DNA of 64,000 nucleotides, taken from positions 2,732,126 to 2,796,125 of the forward strand of contig NZ_JAFBGM010000001.1 in assembly GCF_016811105.1 (NCBI RefSeq), written 5' to 3'. This stretch comes from Aurantibacter crassamenti. Its GTDB lineage: Bacteria; Bacteroidota; Bacteroidia; Flavobacteriales; Flavobacteriaceae. Numbering within the stretch: the stretch's first letter is position 1; the number at the start of each line of letters is the position of its first letter. A model generated the notes under the pieces. The model was not told the DNA's origin, searched no databases, and was given only the letters and a program-made list of their open reading frames with translations. The translations under genes and the position numbers were made by a program. Of the stretch, positions 10,532 to 19,176 are shown piece by piece.

Positions 10532-11500
10532 TTGAAACTATCCAGAGAAATTAAAACGGGTATTATAGTAGTAGGAGGTATCCTGTTATTCATTTTAGGT
10601 TTTTCTTACCTAAAATCAACATCCCTTTTTGATAACAACAAAACCTTTTATGCTGTTTACGAAAATGTAGGTGGTTTGCAGCCAGGCACGCCTGTAACGA
10701 TCAACGGATTTAATGTCGGTACGGTTAACGCAATTAAGTTTAAAGATAAGACCGGTAAACTGCTTGTAACCTTTTCGGTAGATAATGAATTTGAGTTTAC
10801 TAGAAATAGTATTGCCGAATTGTATGATACTGGTATTATAGGAGGTAAAGGTATTCGTGTAAATCCAATTTTTGATGGAAGTGCAATTGCTACTTCAAAA
10901 GATACATTGGTTACAAGAACGAGTCCTGGTCTTACTGAATTGGTACAACAGAAATTAACACCACTTCAGTTAAAGGTGGAAGGAGCATTTACAAACGCCG
11001 ATTCATTATTAGCAAATGTGAATAACATATTAGACGATAAAGCTAAAAAAGATTTACAAGGTACTTTAGAAGGGTTGAATAGTACAATGCATAGTTTAAA
11101 TGAAAGTGCAGTAATACTAAATCGAATTCTTAACAAGAATGAAAATAAGTTAGATAGTTCTTTAACTAATTTTGAAAAACTTACATACAACTTCGCAAAA
11201 CTATCAGATTCACTTAATAACGCAGGCTTAGGACGCACATTGGCTAGTTTAGAATCTACCATGGCCAATTTAGATAAGGTAATGGGTAAAATTCAGAATG
11301 GCGAAGGCACCCTAGGTAAGCTCATGGAAAATGAGGAACTCTATAATAATTTAGAAAGTGCTTCTCGCGAACTAGATTTGTTGTTGCAAGATTTTCGTTT
11401 AAATCCGAAACGTTATGTAAATGTTTCTGTCTTCGGAAAAAAACAAATTGAATACGAAGTGCCAGAAGAGGATCCAGCTAATAATTTAGACCCTCAATAA
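10532..11500 (+). CDS. mlaD: MlaD/MCE-family lipid transport protein
   Basis: 322 residues: an N-terminal membrane anchor (about 9-27), one MCE domain (about 35-115, with GGLQPGTPVTINGFNVGTV) and a helical C-terminal half with long coiled-coil character. MCE proteins form hexamers that carry phospholipids between membranes together with an ABC transporter (MlaEF), which is not in this window. The start is TTG at 10532, giving MKLSREIKTG, the usual beginning in this family; no ATG lies nearby. TACTTTTG at 10527-10534, preceded by TTG after 18 bases, resembles a promoter but overlaps the start codon, so it is probably chance or gives an almost leaderless message. The next gene starts one base after the stop, so the two are translationally coupled. 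Confidence 0.88.
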   Translation: MKLSREIKTGIIVVGGILLFILGFSYLKSTSLFDNNKTFYAVYENVGGLQPGTPVTINGFNVGTVNAIKFKDKTGKLLVTFSVDNEFEFTRNSIAELYDTGIIGGKGIRVNPIFDGSAIATSKDTLVTRTSPGLTELVQQKLTPLQLKVEGAFTNADSLLANVNNILDDKAKKDLQGTLEGLNSTMHSLNESAVILNRILNKNENKLDSSLTNFEKLTYNFAKLSDSLNNAGLGRTLASLESTMANLDKVMGKIQNGEGTLGKLMENEELYNNLESASRELDLLLQDFRLNPKRYVNVSVFGKKQIEYEVPEEDPANNLDPQ

Positions 11501-11501
11501 A

Positions 11502-12830
11502 ATGGAAATAATTCAACAAGTTTTATTTGCCGTTGTATTAATTGCTGGTGTTGGTTTCTTTGCCAAAAATGTAAAAACACTTCGTAGAAATATTAAGTTA
11601 GGTAAAGATGTTGATGTTTCAGATAACAAACCTGTACGTTGGCGAAATATGATGCGAATTGCATTAGGCCAAACTAAAATGGTTGTAAGACCCATACCCG
11701 GGTTACTTCATATAATTGTCTATGTAGGATTCATTATTATAAACATAGAAGTATTAGAAATTGTAATTGACGGACTTCTTGGAACACATAGAATCTTTGC
11801 ACCGCTAGGCGCATTATACAATTTCTTAATAGGGTCTTTTGAAATTTTAGCATTCTTAGTAATTATTGCGGTTGTGGTTTTCTGGATTCGAAGAAATATA
11901 ATTAGAATTCAACGCTTCATAAAACCTGAAATGCAAGGCTGGCCAAAGAAAGATGGTAATATGATTCTTTATATAGAATTTGTATTAATGCTACTTTTTT
12001 TGACAATGAATGCATCTGATTTTCAGTTGCAACAAATGAATGTTGAGCATTACACACAAGCAGGGTCATTTCCAATAAGTCAATTTATTTCACCGTTTTT
12101 TGATGGTATGAGTGCCACTACTTTAATTCTAATTGAGCGTACAACTTGGTGGCTTCATATAATAGGCATCTTGTGCTTTCTTAATTATTTATATTATTCA
12201 AAACATTTGCACATCCTTCTGGCTTTTCCAAATACGTATTACGGAAAAACAACCCCTAAAGGGCAGTTTGCAAACTTAGAATCTGTTACTAATGAAGTCA
12301 AATTAATGATGGATCCAAGTGCTGATCCATTTGCTGCACCAGCTGATGATGTAGATGCTGCACCAGAAAAGTTTGGAGCTTCTGATGTATCTGATTTGAG
12401 TTGGGTGCAACTATTGAATTCATATACCTGTACAGAATGTGGTAGATGTACAAGTGAGTGTCCGGCCAATCAAACAGGTAAAAAGTTATCACCTCGAAAA
12501 ATCATGATGGATACTCGTGATCGTCTAGAAGAGGTGGGTAAGAACATTGATGCAAATAAAGGTGAGTTTAAAGATGACGGTAAGCAATTGCTTGGCGACT
12601 ATATTACGAACGAAGAAATTTGGGCGTGTACATCATGTAATGCATGTGTTGAAGCTTGCCCGGTGAGTATCGATCCACTTTCTATAATTATGGATATGCG
12701 TCAATATTTGGTGATGGAAAAGTCTGCAGCACCAACAGAATTGAATAATATGATGGGTAATATTGAAAACAATGGTGCCCCATGGCCATTCAATCAGATG
12801 GATAGATTAAACTGGACTGAAGAAAAATAA
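11502..12830 (+). CDS. Membrane-bound 4Fe-4S dicluster protein (HdrC/GlcF-like)
   Basis: 442 residues with about five membrane segments in the first 235 residues (near 2-20, 66-95, 103-128, 152-168 and 210-232), then a soluble domain with two CxxCxxCxxxCP motifs: Cys310/313/316/320 and Cys376/379/382/386. Each should bind a [4Fe-4S] cluster. The arrangement of a cytochrome-b-like membrane part plus two clusters resembles electron-carrier subunits of heterodisulfide-reductase-like and glycolate-oxidase-like complexes. It starts one base after mlaD and is followed 15 bases later by a CCG-domain protein that would be its partner; the two together look like an HdrD/GlcF-type protein split in two. 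The electron donor is unknown, so the pathway is not assigned. Confidence 0.85.
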   Translation: MEIIQQVLFAVVLIAGVGFFAKNVKTLRRNIKLGKDVDVSDNKPVRWRNMMRIALGQTKMVVRPIPGLLHIIVYVGFIIINIEVLEIVIDGLLGTHRIFAPLGALYNFLIGSFEILAFLVIIAVVVFWIRRNIIRIQRFIKPEMQGWPKKDGNMILYIEFVLMLLFLTMNASDFQLQQMNVEHYTQAGSFPISQFISPFFDGMSATTLILIERTTWWLHIIGILCFLNYLYYSKHLHILLAFPNTYYGKTTPKGQFANLESVTNEVKLMMDPSADPFAAPADDVDAAPEKFGASDVSDLSWVQLLNSYTCTECGRCTSECPANQTGKKLSPRKIMMDTRDRLEEVGKNIDANKGEFKDDGKQLLGDYITNEEIWACTSCNACVEACPVSIDPLSIIMDMRQYLVMEKSAAPTELNNMMGNIENNGAPWPFNQMDRLNWTEEK

Positions 12831-12845
12831 AGTAGTGTATTAGAT

Positions 12846-13637
12846 ATGGAAAATGGACTGAAAGTACCTACTATGGCAGAACTCTTTGCCGCCGGAAAAC
12901 AACCCGAAGTGCTCTTCTGGGTTGGTTGTGCAGGAAGTTTTGATGATAGAGCAAAAAAAATAACAAAGGCTTTTGTCAAAATATTGAATAAAGCAGATGT
13001 TTCTTTTGCTGTGTTAGGAACGGAGGAAAGTTGCACGGGAGATCCAGCTAAACGTTCAGGCAATGAGTTTTTATTTCAAATGCAAGCTGTTACAAATATT
13101 GAAGTTTTAAATGGTTACGGCATTAAAAAGGTAGTAACTGCTTGTCCGCATTGTTTTAATACAATTAAAAACGAATATCCTGGTTTAGGTGGCACCTATG
13201 AAGTTGTACATCATACGCAGTTTTTAAGAGATTTAGTTTCAGAAGGTAGAATAACATTAGAAGGAGGTAAGTACAAAGGAAAAAGAATTACGTATCATGA
13301 TCCTTGCTATTTAGGAAGAGCCAATAATGTTTATGAAGCACCAAGAGAACTAATTAGAAAATTAGATGCAGAGCTTGTTGAAATGAAGAGCTGCAAAAAA
13401 AGAGGACTGTGTTGTGGGGCAGGTGGGGCACAAATGTTTAAGGAGCCCGAAAAAGGTGACAAGGATGTAAATGTAGAACGCACAGAACAAGCAATAGAGA
13501 CCAAGCCTGAGATAATTGCTGCTGCATGTCCGTTTTGTAATACAATGATGACTGATGGTGTAAAGAGCAAAGAAAAGGAAGCATCAATCGGAGTTATGGA
13601 TATTGCTGAGTTAATAGCTTCAGCAGAAGATTTATAG
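12846..13637 (+). CDS. CCG-domain (Fe-S)-binding oxidoreductase subunit
   Basis: 263 residues with two cysteine-rich (CCG) repeats. The first has VGCAGSFDDRA near residue 26 and TACPHCFN near 97; the second has DPCYLGRAN near 149, LCCGAGG near 186 and AACPFCNTM near 228. CCG domains of HdrB/HdrD, GlcF and LutA bind an unusual Fe-S centre and carry out two-electron chemistry. The first repeat has GCAG in place of the usual CCG, so its centre may be different or lost. It follows the dicluster membrane protein by 15 bases and must work with it. Substrate unknown; a role as a quinone-linked oxidoreductase is inference. Confidence 0.85.
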   Translation: MENGLKVPTMAELFAAGKQPEVLFWVGCAGSFDDRAKKITKAFVKILNKADVSFAVLGTEESCTGDPAKRSGNEFLFQMQAVTNIEVLNGYGIKKVVTACPHCFNTIKNEYPGLGGTYEVVHHTQFLRDLVSEGRITLEGGKYKGKRITYHDPCYLGRANNVYEAPRELIRKLDAELVEMKSCKKRGLCCGAGGAQMFKEPEKGDKDVNVERTEQAIETKPEIIAAACPFCNTMMTDGVKSKEKEASIGVMDIAELIASAEDL

Positions 13638-13711
13638 CTAAGTACACTGCCATTCATCTGAAATGGCACAGTAAATGAGAATAAACCCCAAATAATAGTC
13701 AGTAGGTATGT

Positions 13712-13731
13712 TTTATGAAATTATTCATAAA
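13712..13731. other. Inverted repeat between the Fe-S gene and the small conserved gene
   Basis: TTTATGAA, four bases, then TTCATAAA: a perfect 8-bp inverted repeat, 31 bases before the next ATG and 74 bases after the preceding stop. It could be an operator or a weak terminator; there is no T-run. A second, imperfect hairpin (TGCCATT/AATGGCA, 13648-13668) lies just upstream. Confidence 0.35.
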
Positions 13732-13762
13732 CTGTGTGTACGGCTAAAAAATTGAATAATGT

Positions 13763-14245
13763 ATGTTAGTAGAATTTAACTCATTACCCGATACTTCAAG
13801 AATATGGATATATCAGTCAAATAGAAGTTTGTCTGATGAAGAACTCGTTGAAATTTCAGCGGGTCTAAATGATTTTCTTAAAGATTGGGCGGCACATGGG
13901 GCCGATTTAAAAGCTGCGTTTGAAATAAAATACAAACGCTTTATAGTAATCGCCTTAGATCAAAATCAAAATACAGCTACGGGTTGTTCAATAGACGCAT
14001 CGGTACATTATATTCAATCATTAGAAAAAAAATACAATATAGATTTGTTAGATAAAATGAATGTTTCTTATAAGCAAGGAGAATTCATAGCCTATAAGCC
14101 ATTGATAGATTTCAAAAAAATGGTAAAGCAAAAGGCAGTTTCATTGAAAACTATCGTATTTAACAATTTGGTTGCAACTAAGGGTGAATATGAAGAGTTT
14201 TGGGAGGTACCAGCCTCTGAGAGTTGGCATGCTCGTTTCATGTAA
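13763..14245 (+). CDS. Conserved 160-residue protein, function unknown
   Basis: A compact soluble protein starting MLVEFNSLPDTSRIWIYQSN. Close relatives in Flavobacteriia are, from memory, often labelled 'ABC transporter ATPase', but I see no Walker A, signature or Walker B motif and the protein is far too short for that. It has no signal peptide, no membrane segment and only one cysteine, in TGCSIDASVHYIQ (about 73-85), a segment that looks conserved-motif-like. It stands alone between the Fe-S pair and the GH3 gene with 125 and 93 bases on either side. I would call it a conserved hypothetical of cytoplasmic location. Confidence 0.75.
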   Translation: MLVEFNSLPDTSRIWIYQSNRSLSDEELVEISAGLNDFLKDWAAHGADLKAAFEIKYKRFIVIALDQNQNTATGCSIDASVHYIQSLEKKYNIDLLDKMNVSYKQGEFIAYKPLIDFKKMVKQKAVSLKTIVFNNLVATKGEYEEFWEVPASESWHARFM

Positions 14246-14338
14246 TTTTTATTCAAATTGTGATTTTCGTCAATTGTCAAAAATCCGATGAAATGCAATA
14301 ATTAAGCCACTTTTCAGTTATTGCCATAAGCTAATTTT

Positions 14339-17251
14339 ATGCGTTCCTACTTAATTCTCACCATACTTTGTCTTTCTGTACTTTGCGCTAAAGCGCAGAG
14401 CGATCCTTTGGTGGTAAAAGATAGTATTGCCCAGCAGAAATGGGTTGATGCAACGTATGAACGTTTGACTTTAGAAGAAAAGGTAGGTCAGCTTTTTATG
14501 GTTATGGTGGCTTCGGATCAAAACAAAGCCCAAACAAATAAGGTTAAGCAACTGATTAAGGATCAGAAGATTGGCGGATTGATTTTTTCTACAGGTGGCC
14601 CTGTGCGTCAAGCAAAATTAGCCAATGAATATCAAGCGGCTTCAAAAATTCCATTAATGATTGGTATGGATGCCGAATGGGGTTTAGCTATGCGATTAGA
14701 TTCTACGTATGCTTATCCCTGGAATATGACTTTGGGTGCTATTGAAGATAGTACTATTGTTGAAGAAGTTGGAAAACGCATTGGTGAACATGCGAAACGT
14801 TTAGGTGTACATATTAATTTTGCTCCGGTAGTAGATATAAATACCAACCCTAAGAATCCAATTATCGGTAACCGTTCATTTGGTGAAGATCGTGAGAATG
14901 TTGCCAAAATGGGAGTTGCATTTACAAAAGGTATGGAGAGTGCTGGTATATTATCAAGCGGTAAACATTTTCCAGGTCATGGTGATACAGCAACCGATTC
15001 ACATCATGCATTACCAGTCCTTAATTTTAGCAGAGAACGTTTAGATAGTCTAGAGTTATATCCTTATAAAAAAGTAATAAATGCCGGATTAAGTAGTGTA
15101 ATGGTTGCACATCTTGAGGTTCCTGCCCTAGAAGAAAGAAGTGAAGTTCCTTCCTCTTTATCAGAGTATGTTATCTCTGACTTATTAAAAGGTCAGATGG
15201 GTTTTAAAGGTTTAGTTTTTACTGACGCCCTGAATATGAAGGGTGCTGCAGACAGAGGAAAGAATGGGGATGTTGAACTTGAAGCATTTATGGCAGGTAA
15301 TGATATTCTACTTATGCCAACGGCTTTAGACGAAGCCAAAATAAAATTGATCAAATTTTATGAAAAAGGTAAGATTACCGAAGAACGTTTAGCACATTCG
15401 GTAAAGAAGATTTTAAAAGCAAAATATAAGGTAGGTTTAAACAAATATGCTCCAATAAATCTTGACAATTTATATAATGATCTAAATTCGATTGAGGATG
15501 ATTTATTGTATGAGAAGGCTATTGAAAATGCGATTACGGTAATAAAGAATAAGTTTTATTTATTAGGAATCAAGCGGCTTGAGAATAAAAAGATTGCTTA
15601 TGTTAAGTTTGGTGATGCGCCCAATGAGCCCTTTATTACTGAATTAAATAAATATGCCAAGGTGACTCAGGTCAATGGTAAAGATTTAGCTACACTTAAG
15701 AAGAAGTTGAGTGATTACAACTTAGTTATCATTGGTTTACATAAGAGCAATGAAAGCCCTTGGAAATCAAATAAATTCTCAAAAAATGAATTGTTTTGGT
15801 TGGGAGAATTGGCAAAAGAAAGGGGTTCGAATTTAATATTAACTGTTTTTGCAAACCCGTATTCATTACTTGATGTGCCTTCATTTGATTATATAGACGG
15901 AGCCATCGTTGCCTATCAAAATAGCAAATTAGCACAACAAAAAGCTGCTCAATTAATTTTTGGTGCAATTCCTGCAAAAGGAAAATTGCCTGTTTCAGCA
16001 CAATCTGAATTTCCAGTAAATACCAGTATAAAATTAAAATCCCTATTAAGGTTAGGTTACAGTTCACCTGAGCGAGTGGGCATGAGTGCCAGTAAACTTG
16101 CCGAAGTAGATCGCTTGGTTAATGATGGTCTTGATTCATTGATGTATCCGGGTGCTCAGGTATTAATTGCTAGAAAGGGTAAAGTTATTTACAATAAAGG
16201 TTTTGGTAAACCAACTTATAAGAGCACTGACAGTATCACAACTGATAATATTTACGATTTAGCATCACTCACAAAAATCTTAGCAACTTTGCCCATGTTA
16301 ATGAAAATGGAAGAAGATGGCGAAATTGATCTCAATGATACTTTTTCAGATTTAATTCCTGTTTATGCTGAAACCGAATTGAAAAATGTAACTGTTCTAA
16401 AGGCTTTGTCACATTATGGTAGGCTTCCTGCATGGATTGCTTTTTATGTTGATACTTTAGATAAAAACAGAAAACCTTCAAAAGAATTTTATAGAAAAGC
16501 ACCAACAGCTGGTTTTTCAATAAAAGTCACGGATCAATTATACCTAGCAGACGTATTTAAAGACTCAATCTACAATAGAATTGGGCGACAAGACTTAAAA
16601 TCGAATCGATATCGCTATAGTGATGTGGGCTATTATGTGATGAAAAAGTACATAGAAGATACTAAAAAGACTAGACTTGATAAATTAGCCAATGATTTTC
16701 TTTATGCTCCTTTAGGTGCAAATAACACAAGTTATAATCCATTGGAAAAATTTCCAAAGAATAAAATTGTTCCATCCGAAGAAGACGCGTATTATAGATA
16801 TCAAACCATGCAAGGCTATGTACATGATATGGGTGCTGCCATGCAAGGGGGAGTAGGAGGGCATGCTGGCTTATTTAGCAATGCTAATGATGTTGCCAAA
16901 ATTATGCAAATGTACTTGCAAGAAGGTTTTTACGGTGGTACTCAATTTATTGACAGCCGTACCGTAAAAAAATTTAATACCTGCTATTTCTGTGAGAAGA
17001 ATGTAAGAAGAGGCGTGGGATTCGATAAACCACAAATTAAAGGTAGTGGCCCGACTTGTGGTTGTGTTTCAAGAAAAAGTTTCGGGCATAGTGGGTTTAC
17101 AGGCACTTATACGTGGGCTGACCCAGAAGAGGAATTAGTTTATGTATTCTTATCAAACAGAACCTATCCTACGGCGTCAAATACATTACTCATAAAATCA
17201 GGATTACGCACAAGAATTCAAGAAGCTATTTATAATTCTATTCTCAATTAG
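14339..17251 (+). CDS. GH3 beta-N-acetylhexosaminidase fused to a class C beta-lactamase-like domain
   Basis: 970 residues with a signal peptide (about 1-19). Residues about 28-380 are a NagZ-like GH3 domain: KHFPGHGDT at 209-217, the catalytic His222 in DSH, and the nucleophile Asp296 in FTDALNMKG. A second GH3-type domain follows to about 570. Residues about 580-965 are a serine beta-lactamase/penicillin-binding-like domain with Ser643-x-x-Lys646 (SLTK), a YSD motif in the YxN position, and HSGFTGT as the third box. The fusion is known from Bacteroidota. Likely role: exported turnover of peptidoglycan, removing GlcNAc and acting on a peptide or ester by the second domain. bshA follows after 77 bases. 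Confidence 0.92.
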   Translation: MRSYLILTILCLSVLCAKAQSDPLVVKDSIAQQKWVDATYERLTLEEKVGQLFMVMVASDQNKAQTNKVKQLIKDQKIGGLIFSTGGPVRQAKLANEYQAASKIPLMIGMDAEWGLAMRLDSTYAYPWNMTLGAIEDSTIVEEVGKRIGEHAKRLGVHINFAPVVDINTNPKNPIIGNRSFGEDRENVAKMGVAFTKGMESAGILSSGKHFPGHGDTATDSHHALPVLNFSRERLDSLELYPYKKVINAGLSSVMVAHLEVPALEERSEVPSSLSEYVISDLLKGQMGFKGLVFTDALNMKGAADRGKNGDVELEAFMAGNDILLMPTALDEAKIKLIKFYEKGKITEERLAHSVKKILKAKYKVGLNKYAPINLDNLYNDLNSIEDDLLYEKAIENAITVIKNKFYLLGIKRLENKKIAYVKFGDAPNEPFITELNKYAKVTQVNGKDLATLKKKLSDYNLVIIGLHKSNESPWKSNKFSKNELFWLGELAKERGSNLILTVFANPYSLLDVPSFDYIDGAIVAYQNSKLAQQKAAQLIFGAIPAKGKLPVSAQSEFPVNTSIKLKSLLRLGYSSPERVGMSASKLAEVDRLVNDGLDSLMYPGAQVLIARKGKVIYNKGFGKPTYKSTDSITTDNIYDLASLTKILATLPMLMKMEEDGEIDLNDTFSDLIPVYAETELKNVTVLKALSHYGRLPAWIAFYVDTLDKNRKPSKEFYRKAPTAGFSIKVTDQLYLADVFKDSIYNRIGRQDLKSNRYRYSDVGYYVMKKYIEDTKKTRLDKLANDFLYAPLGANNTSYNPLEKFPKNKIVPSEEDAYYRYQTMQGYVHDMGAAMQGGVGGHAGLFSNANDVAKIMQMYLQEGFYGGTQFIDSRTVKKFNTCYFCEKNVRRGVGFDKPQIKGSGPTCGCVSRKSFGHSGFTGTYTWADPEEELVYVFLSNRTYPTASNTLLIKSGLRTRIQEAIYNSILN

Positions 17252-17316
17252 AAGATATAAAAATTAAACTTCTGTTAAGAAAATTACGCATTTTCGACTA
17301 AACCCGTGTATTTGAC

Positions 17317-17324
17317 TAAATTTG
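17317..17324 (+). promoter_or_regulatory. Candidate -7 box directly before bshA
   Basis: TAAATTTG fits TAnnTTTG and ends four bases before the bshA ATG, which would give an almost leaderless message. No convincing TTG is seen at the -33 position. Confidence 0.3.
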
Positions 17325-17328
17325 AAAG

Positions 17329-18474
17329 ATGAAAATAGCTATTGTTTGTTACCCAACTTTTGGAGGTAGCGGTGTTGTCGCCACAGAATTGGGTATTGCC
17401 CTTGCCAATAGGGGGCATGAAGTACATTTCATAACGTACAGACAGCCAGTTCGTCTAGAGTTATTAGGCAACAGAGTACACTTTCACGAAGTAAACGTAC
17501 CAGAATATCCATTGTTTAAATATCAACCCTATGAACTTGCACTTTCAAGTAAGTTGGTAGATACAATAAAGCAATATAATATTGATGTTTTACATGTACA
17601 TTATGCCATTCCGCATGCCTATGCTGGTTACATGGCCAAAAAAATGTTAGAAGAAGAGAATATATATATTCCTATGATAACAACACTTCATGGTACTGAT
17701 ATTACTTTGGTAGGTAGTCATCCTTTTTATAAACCAGCAGTAACCTTTAGTATAAATAATAGTGATGTAGTAACTTCTGTATCTGAAAGTCTTAAAAAAC
17801 AGACACTTGAAATATTTGATGTAAAGAAAACTATAGAGGTAGTACCTAACTTTATTGATAAGAAGAAATATCATTCTTCATTTACAGATTGCCAGCGATC
17901 GTTGATGGCTAATGATGACGAAAAAATAATTACACATATTAGTAATTTTAGAAAAGTAAAACGCATTCCAGATGTGATTAAAATCTTTTATAAAATACAA
18001 AAAAGTATTTCTGCTAAGTTAATAATGGTAGGTGAAGGGCCTGAAAAAGAGAATGCAGAAAAATTATGTAATTCATTGGGTATAGCTGATAGGGTAGTGT
18101 TTTTGGGTAATAGTAATGAAATAGATCGCATATTATGTTTCTCAGATTTATTTTTATTGCCTTCAGAAACCGAGAGTTTTGGTTTAGCAGCTTTAGAAGC
18201 TATGATGAATAAGGTTGCTGTAATTTCAAGTAATACGGGCGGAATACCAGAAGTGAATGAACAAGGCGTCACGGGGTATTTAAGTGAAGTTGGCGATGTA
18301 GACGAAATGGCAGCAAATGCGCTTAAAATATTGAGTGATGAGCGTGTTTTAGAAGAGTTTAAAGAAAATGCGTACCAAAGAGCGCTTACCTTTGATATTT
18401 TAAATGTATTGCCTCTTTATGAAGATATCTATCAAAAGGCTTTTGAGAAGCAATTAAATAAAGCAGATTACTAG
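17329..18474 (+). CDS. bshA: N-acetyl-alpha-D-glucosaminyl L-malate synthase
   Basis: GT4 enzyme for the first step of bacillithiol synthesis: GlcNAc transfer from UDP-GlcNAc to L-malate in the cytoplasm. The start MKIAIVCYPTFGGSGVVATELG and HFITYRQPVRL are highly characteristic of BshA. HVHYAIPHAYAGYMAK, TLHGTDITLVG, VSNFRKVKR-like HISNFRKVKRIPD and the GT4 signature ESFGLAALEAM (about 284-294) follow. 381 residues is normal. A small lipoprotein gene starts four bases after the stop. bshB and bshC are not in this window. Confidence 0.95.
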   Translation: MKIAIVCYPTFGGSGVVATELGIALANRGHEVHFITYRQPVRLELLGNRVHFHEVNVPEYPLFKYQPYELALSSKLVDTIKQYNIDVLHVHYAIPHAYAGYMAKKMLEEENIYIPMITTLHGTDITLVGSHPFYKPAVTFSINNSDVVTSVSESLKKQTLEIFDVKKTIEVVPNFIDKKKYHSSFTDCQRSLMANDDEKIITHISNFRKVKRIPDVIKIFYKIQKSISAKLIMVGEGPEKENAEKLCNSLGIADRVVFLGNSNEIDRILCFSDLFLLPSETESFGLAALEAMMNKVAVISSNTGGIPEVNEQGVTGYLSEVGDVDEMAANALKILSDERVLEEFKENAYQRALTFDILNVLPLYEDIYQKAFEKQLNKADY

Positions 18475-18478
18475 AATT

Positions 18479-18943
18479 ATGGTGCGAATCCTTTACTTTA
18501 TTGTTTTAGCTTCTTTGCTAACTTCTTGTAATGGGCAGAAAAAAATGGCAACGGAACAAGATTCAGAAAACACCGAAAAATTGATCTTAATAGATCAGAA
18601 CAATTATAGTGGTGCTGATTCTACAGAAACGATAATAATAAGGGATGCGAAATCTTTAAAACTATTCTACGCAAAAGTTAATAGAGCCAGAAAGCCAGGT
18701 TTACCTGTTCCGGATATAGATTTCACAAAAGAAATAATTGTAATTCATTGTTCTTCTGATATGAACTACAGTAACGTGAATAAGCTGATTATTCAAGATG
18801 AAACGGATACTGAAATGGTTGTAGGATTAAAGAAAATGCCTAAAACGAAGCAAGAACATTCAAGTTCCGAGGATAATCTTCTTGTAAATCCATTTTTTGT
18901 CTATAAAATTCCTTTCACCAAAAAGAAGGTTACAATAGAGTAG
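18479..18943 (+). CDS. Small putative lipoprotein, function unknown
   Basis: 154 residues. The N-terminus MVRILYFIVLASLLTSCNGQKK has a lipobox with Cys17, so it is probably a lipoprotein. The mature part has no motif I recognise; TKEIIVIHCSSDMNY and PFFVYKIPFTKKKVTIE look like beta-strands of a small compact fold. It starts four bases after bshA, so it is co-transcribed with it, but no link to bacillithiol is evident. Confidence 0.75.
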   Translation: MVRILYFIVLASLLTSCNGQKKMATEQDSENTEKLILIDQNNYSGADSTETIIIRDAKSLKLFYAKVNRARKPGLPVPDIDFTKEIIVIHCSSDMNYSNVNKLIIQDETDTEMVVGLKKMPKTKQEHSSSEDNLLVNPFFVYKIPFTKKKVTIE

Positions 18944-19109
18944 ATAAAACCAAAATGTTTCTATCATATTAATTAATTTGCTTTATCATAATTAAGGGCA
19001 TTTCATCGTCTTTTTTAGTTTTTGATTCCTGTTTTGTTGAAGCTTATTTCTCTGGAAATATACCATTAGCTGATGTACACCGATTATTTTTCCTACTTGT
19101 AGTGATTTT

Positions 19110-19140
19110 TTGAGCGCTGTATCTATTCCATTTAAGTTTG
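19110..19140 (+). promoter_or_regulatory. Bacteroidota-type promoter for the OmpA-family gene
   Basis: TTG at 19110-19112, 20 bases, then TAAGTTTG at 19133-19140 match the TTG/TAnnTTTG consensus with ideal spacing. The ATG lies 36 bases further on, giving a leader of about 30 bases. This is the best promoter in the window. Confidence 0.7.
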
Positions 19141-19176
19141 CGGTAGTATTAGTTATTAGTCCCTAATTACCTACTT

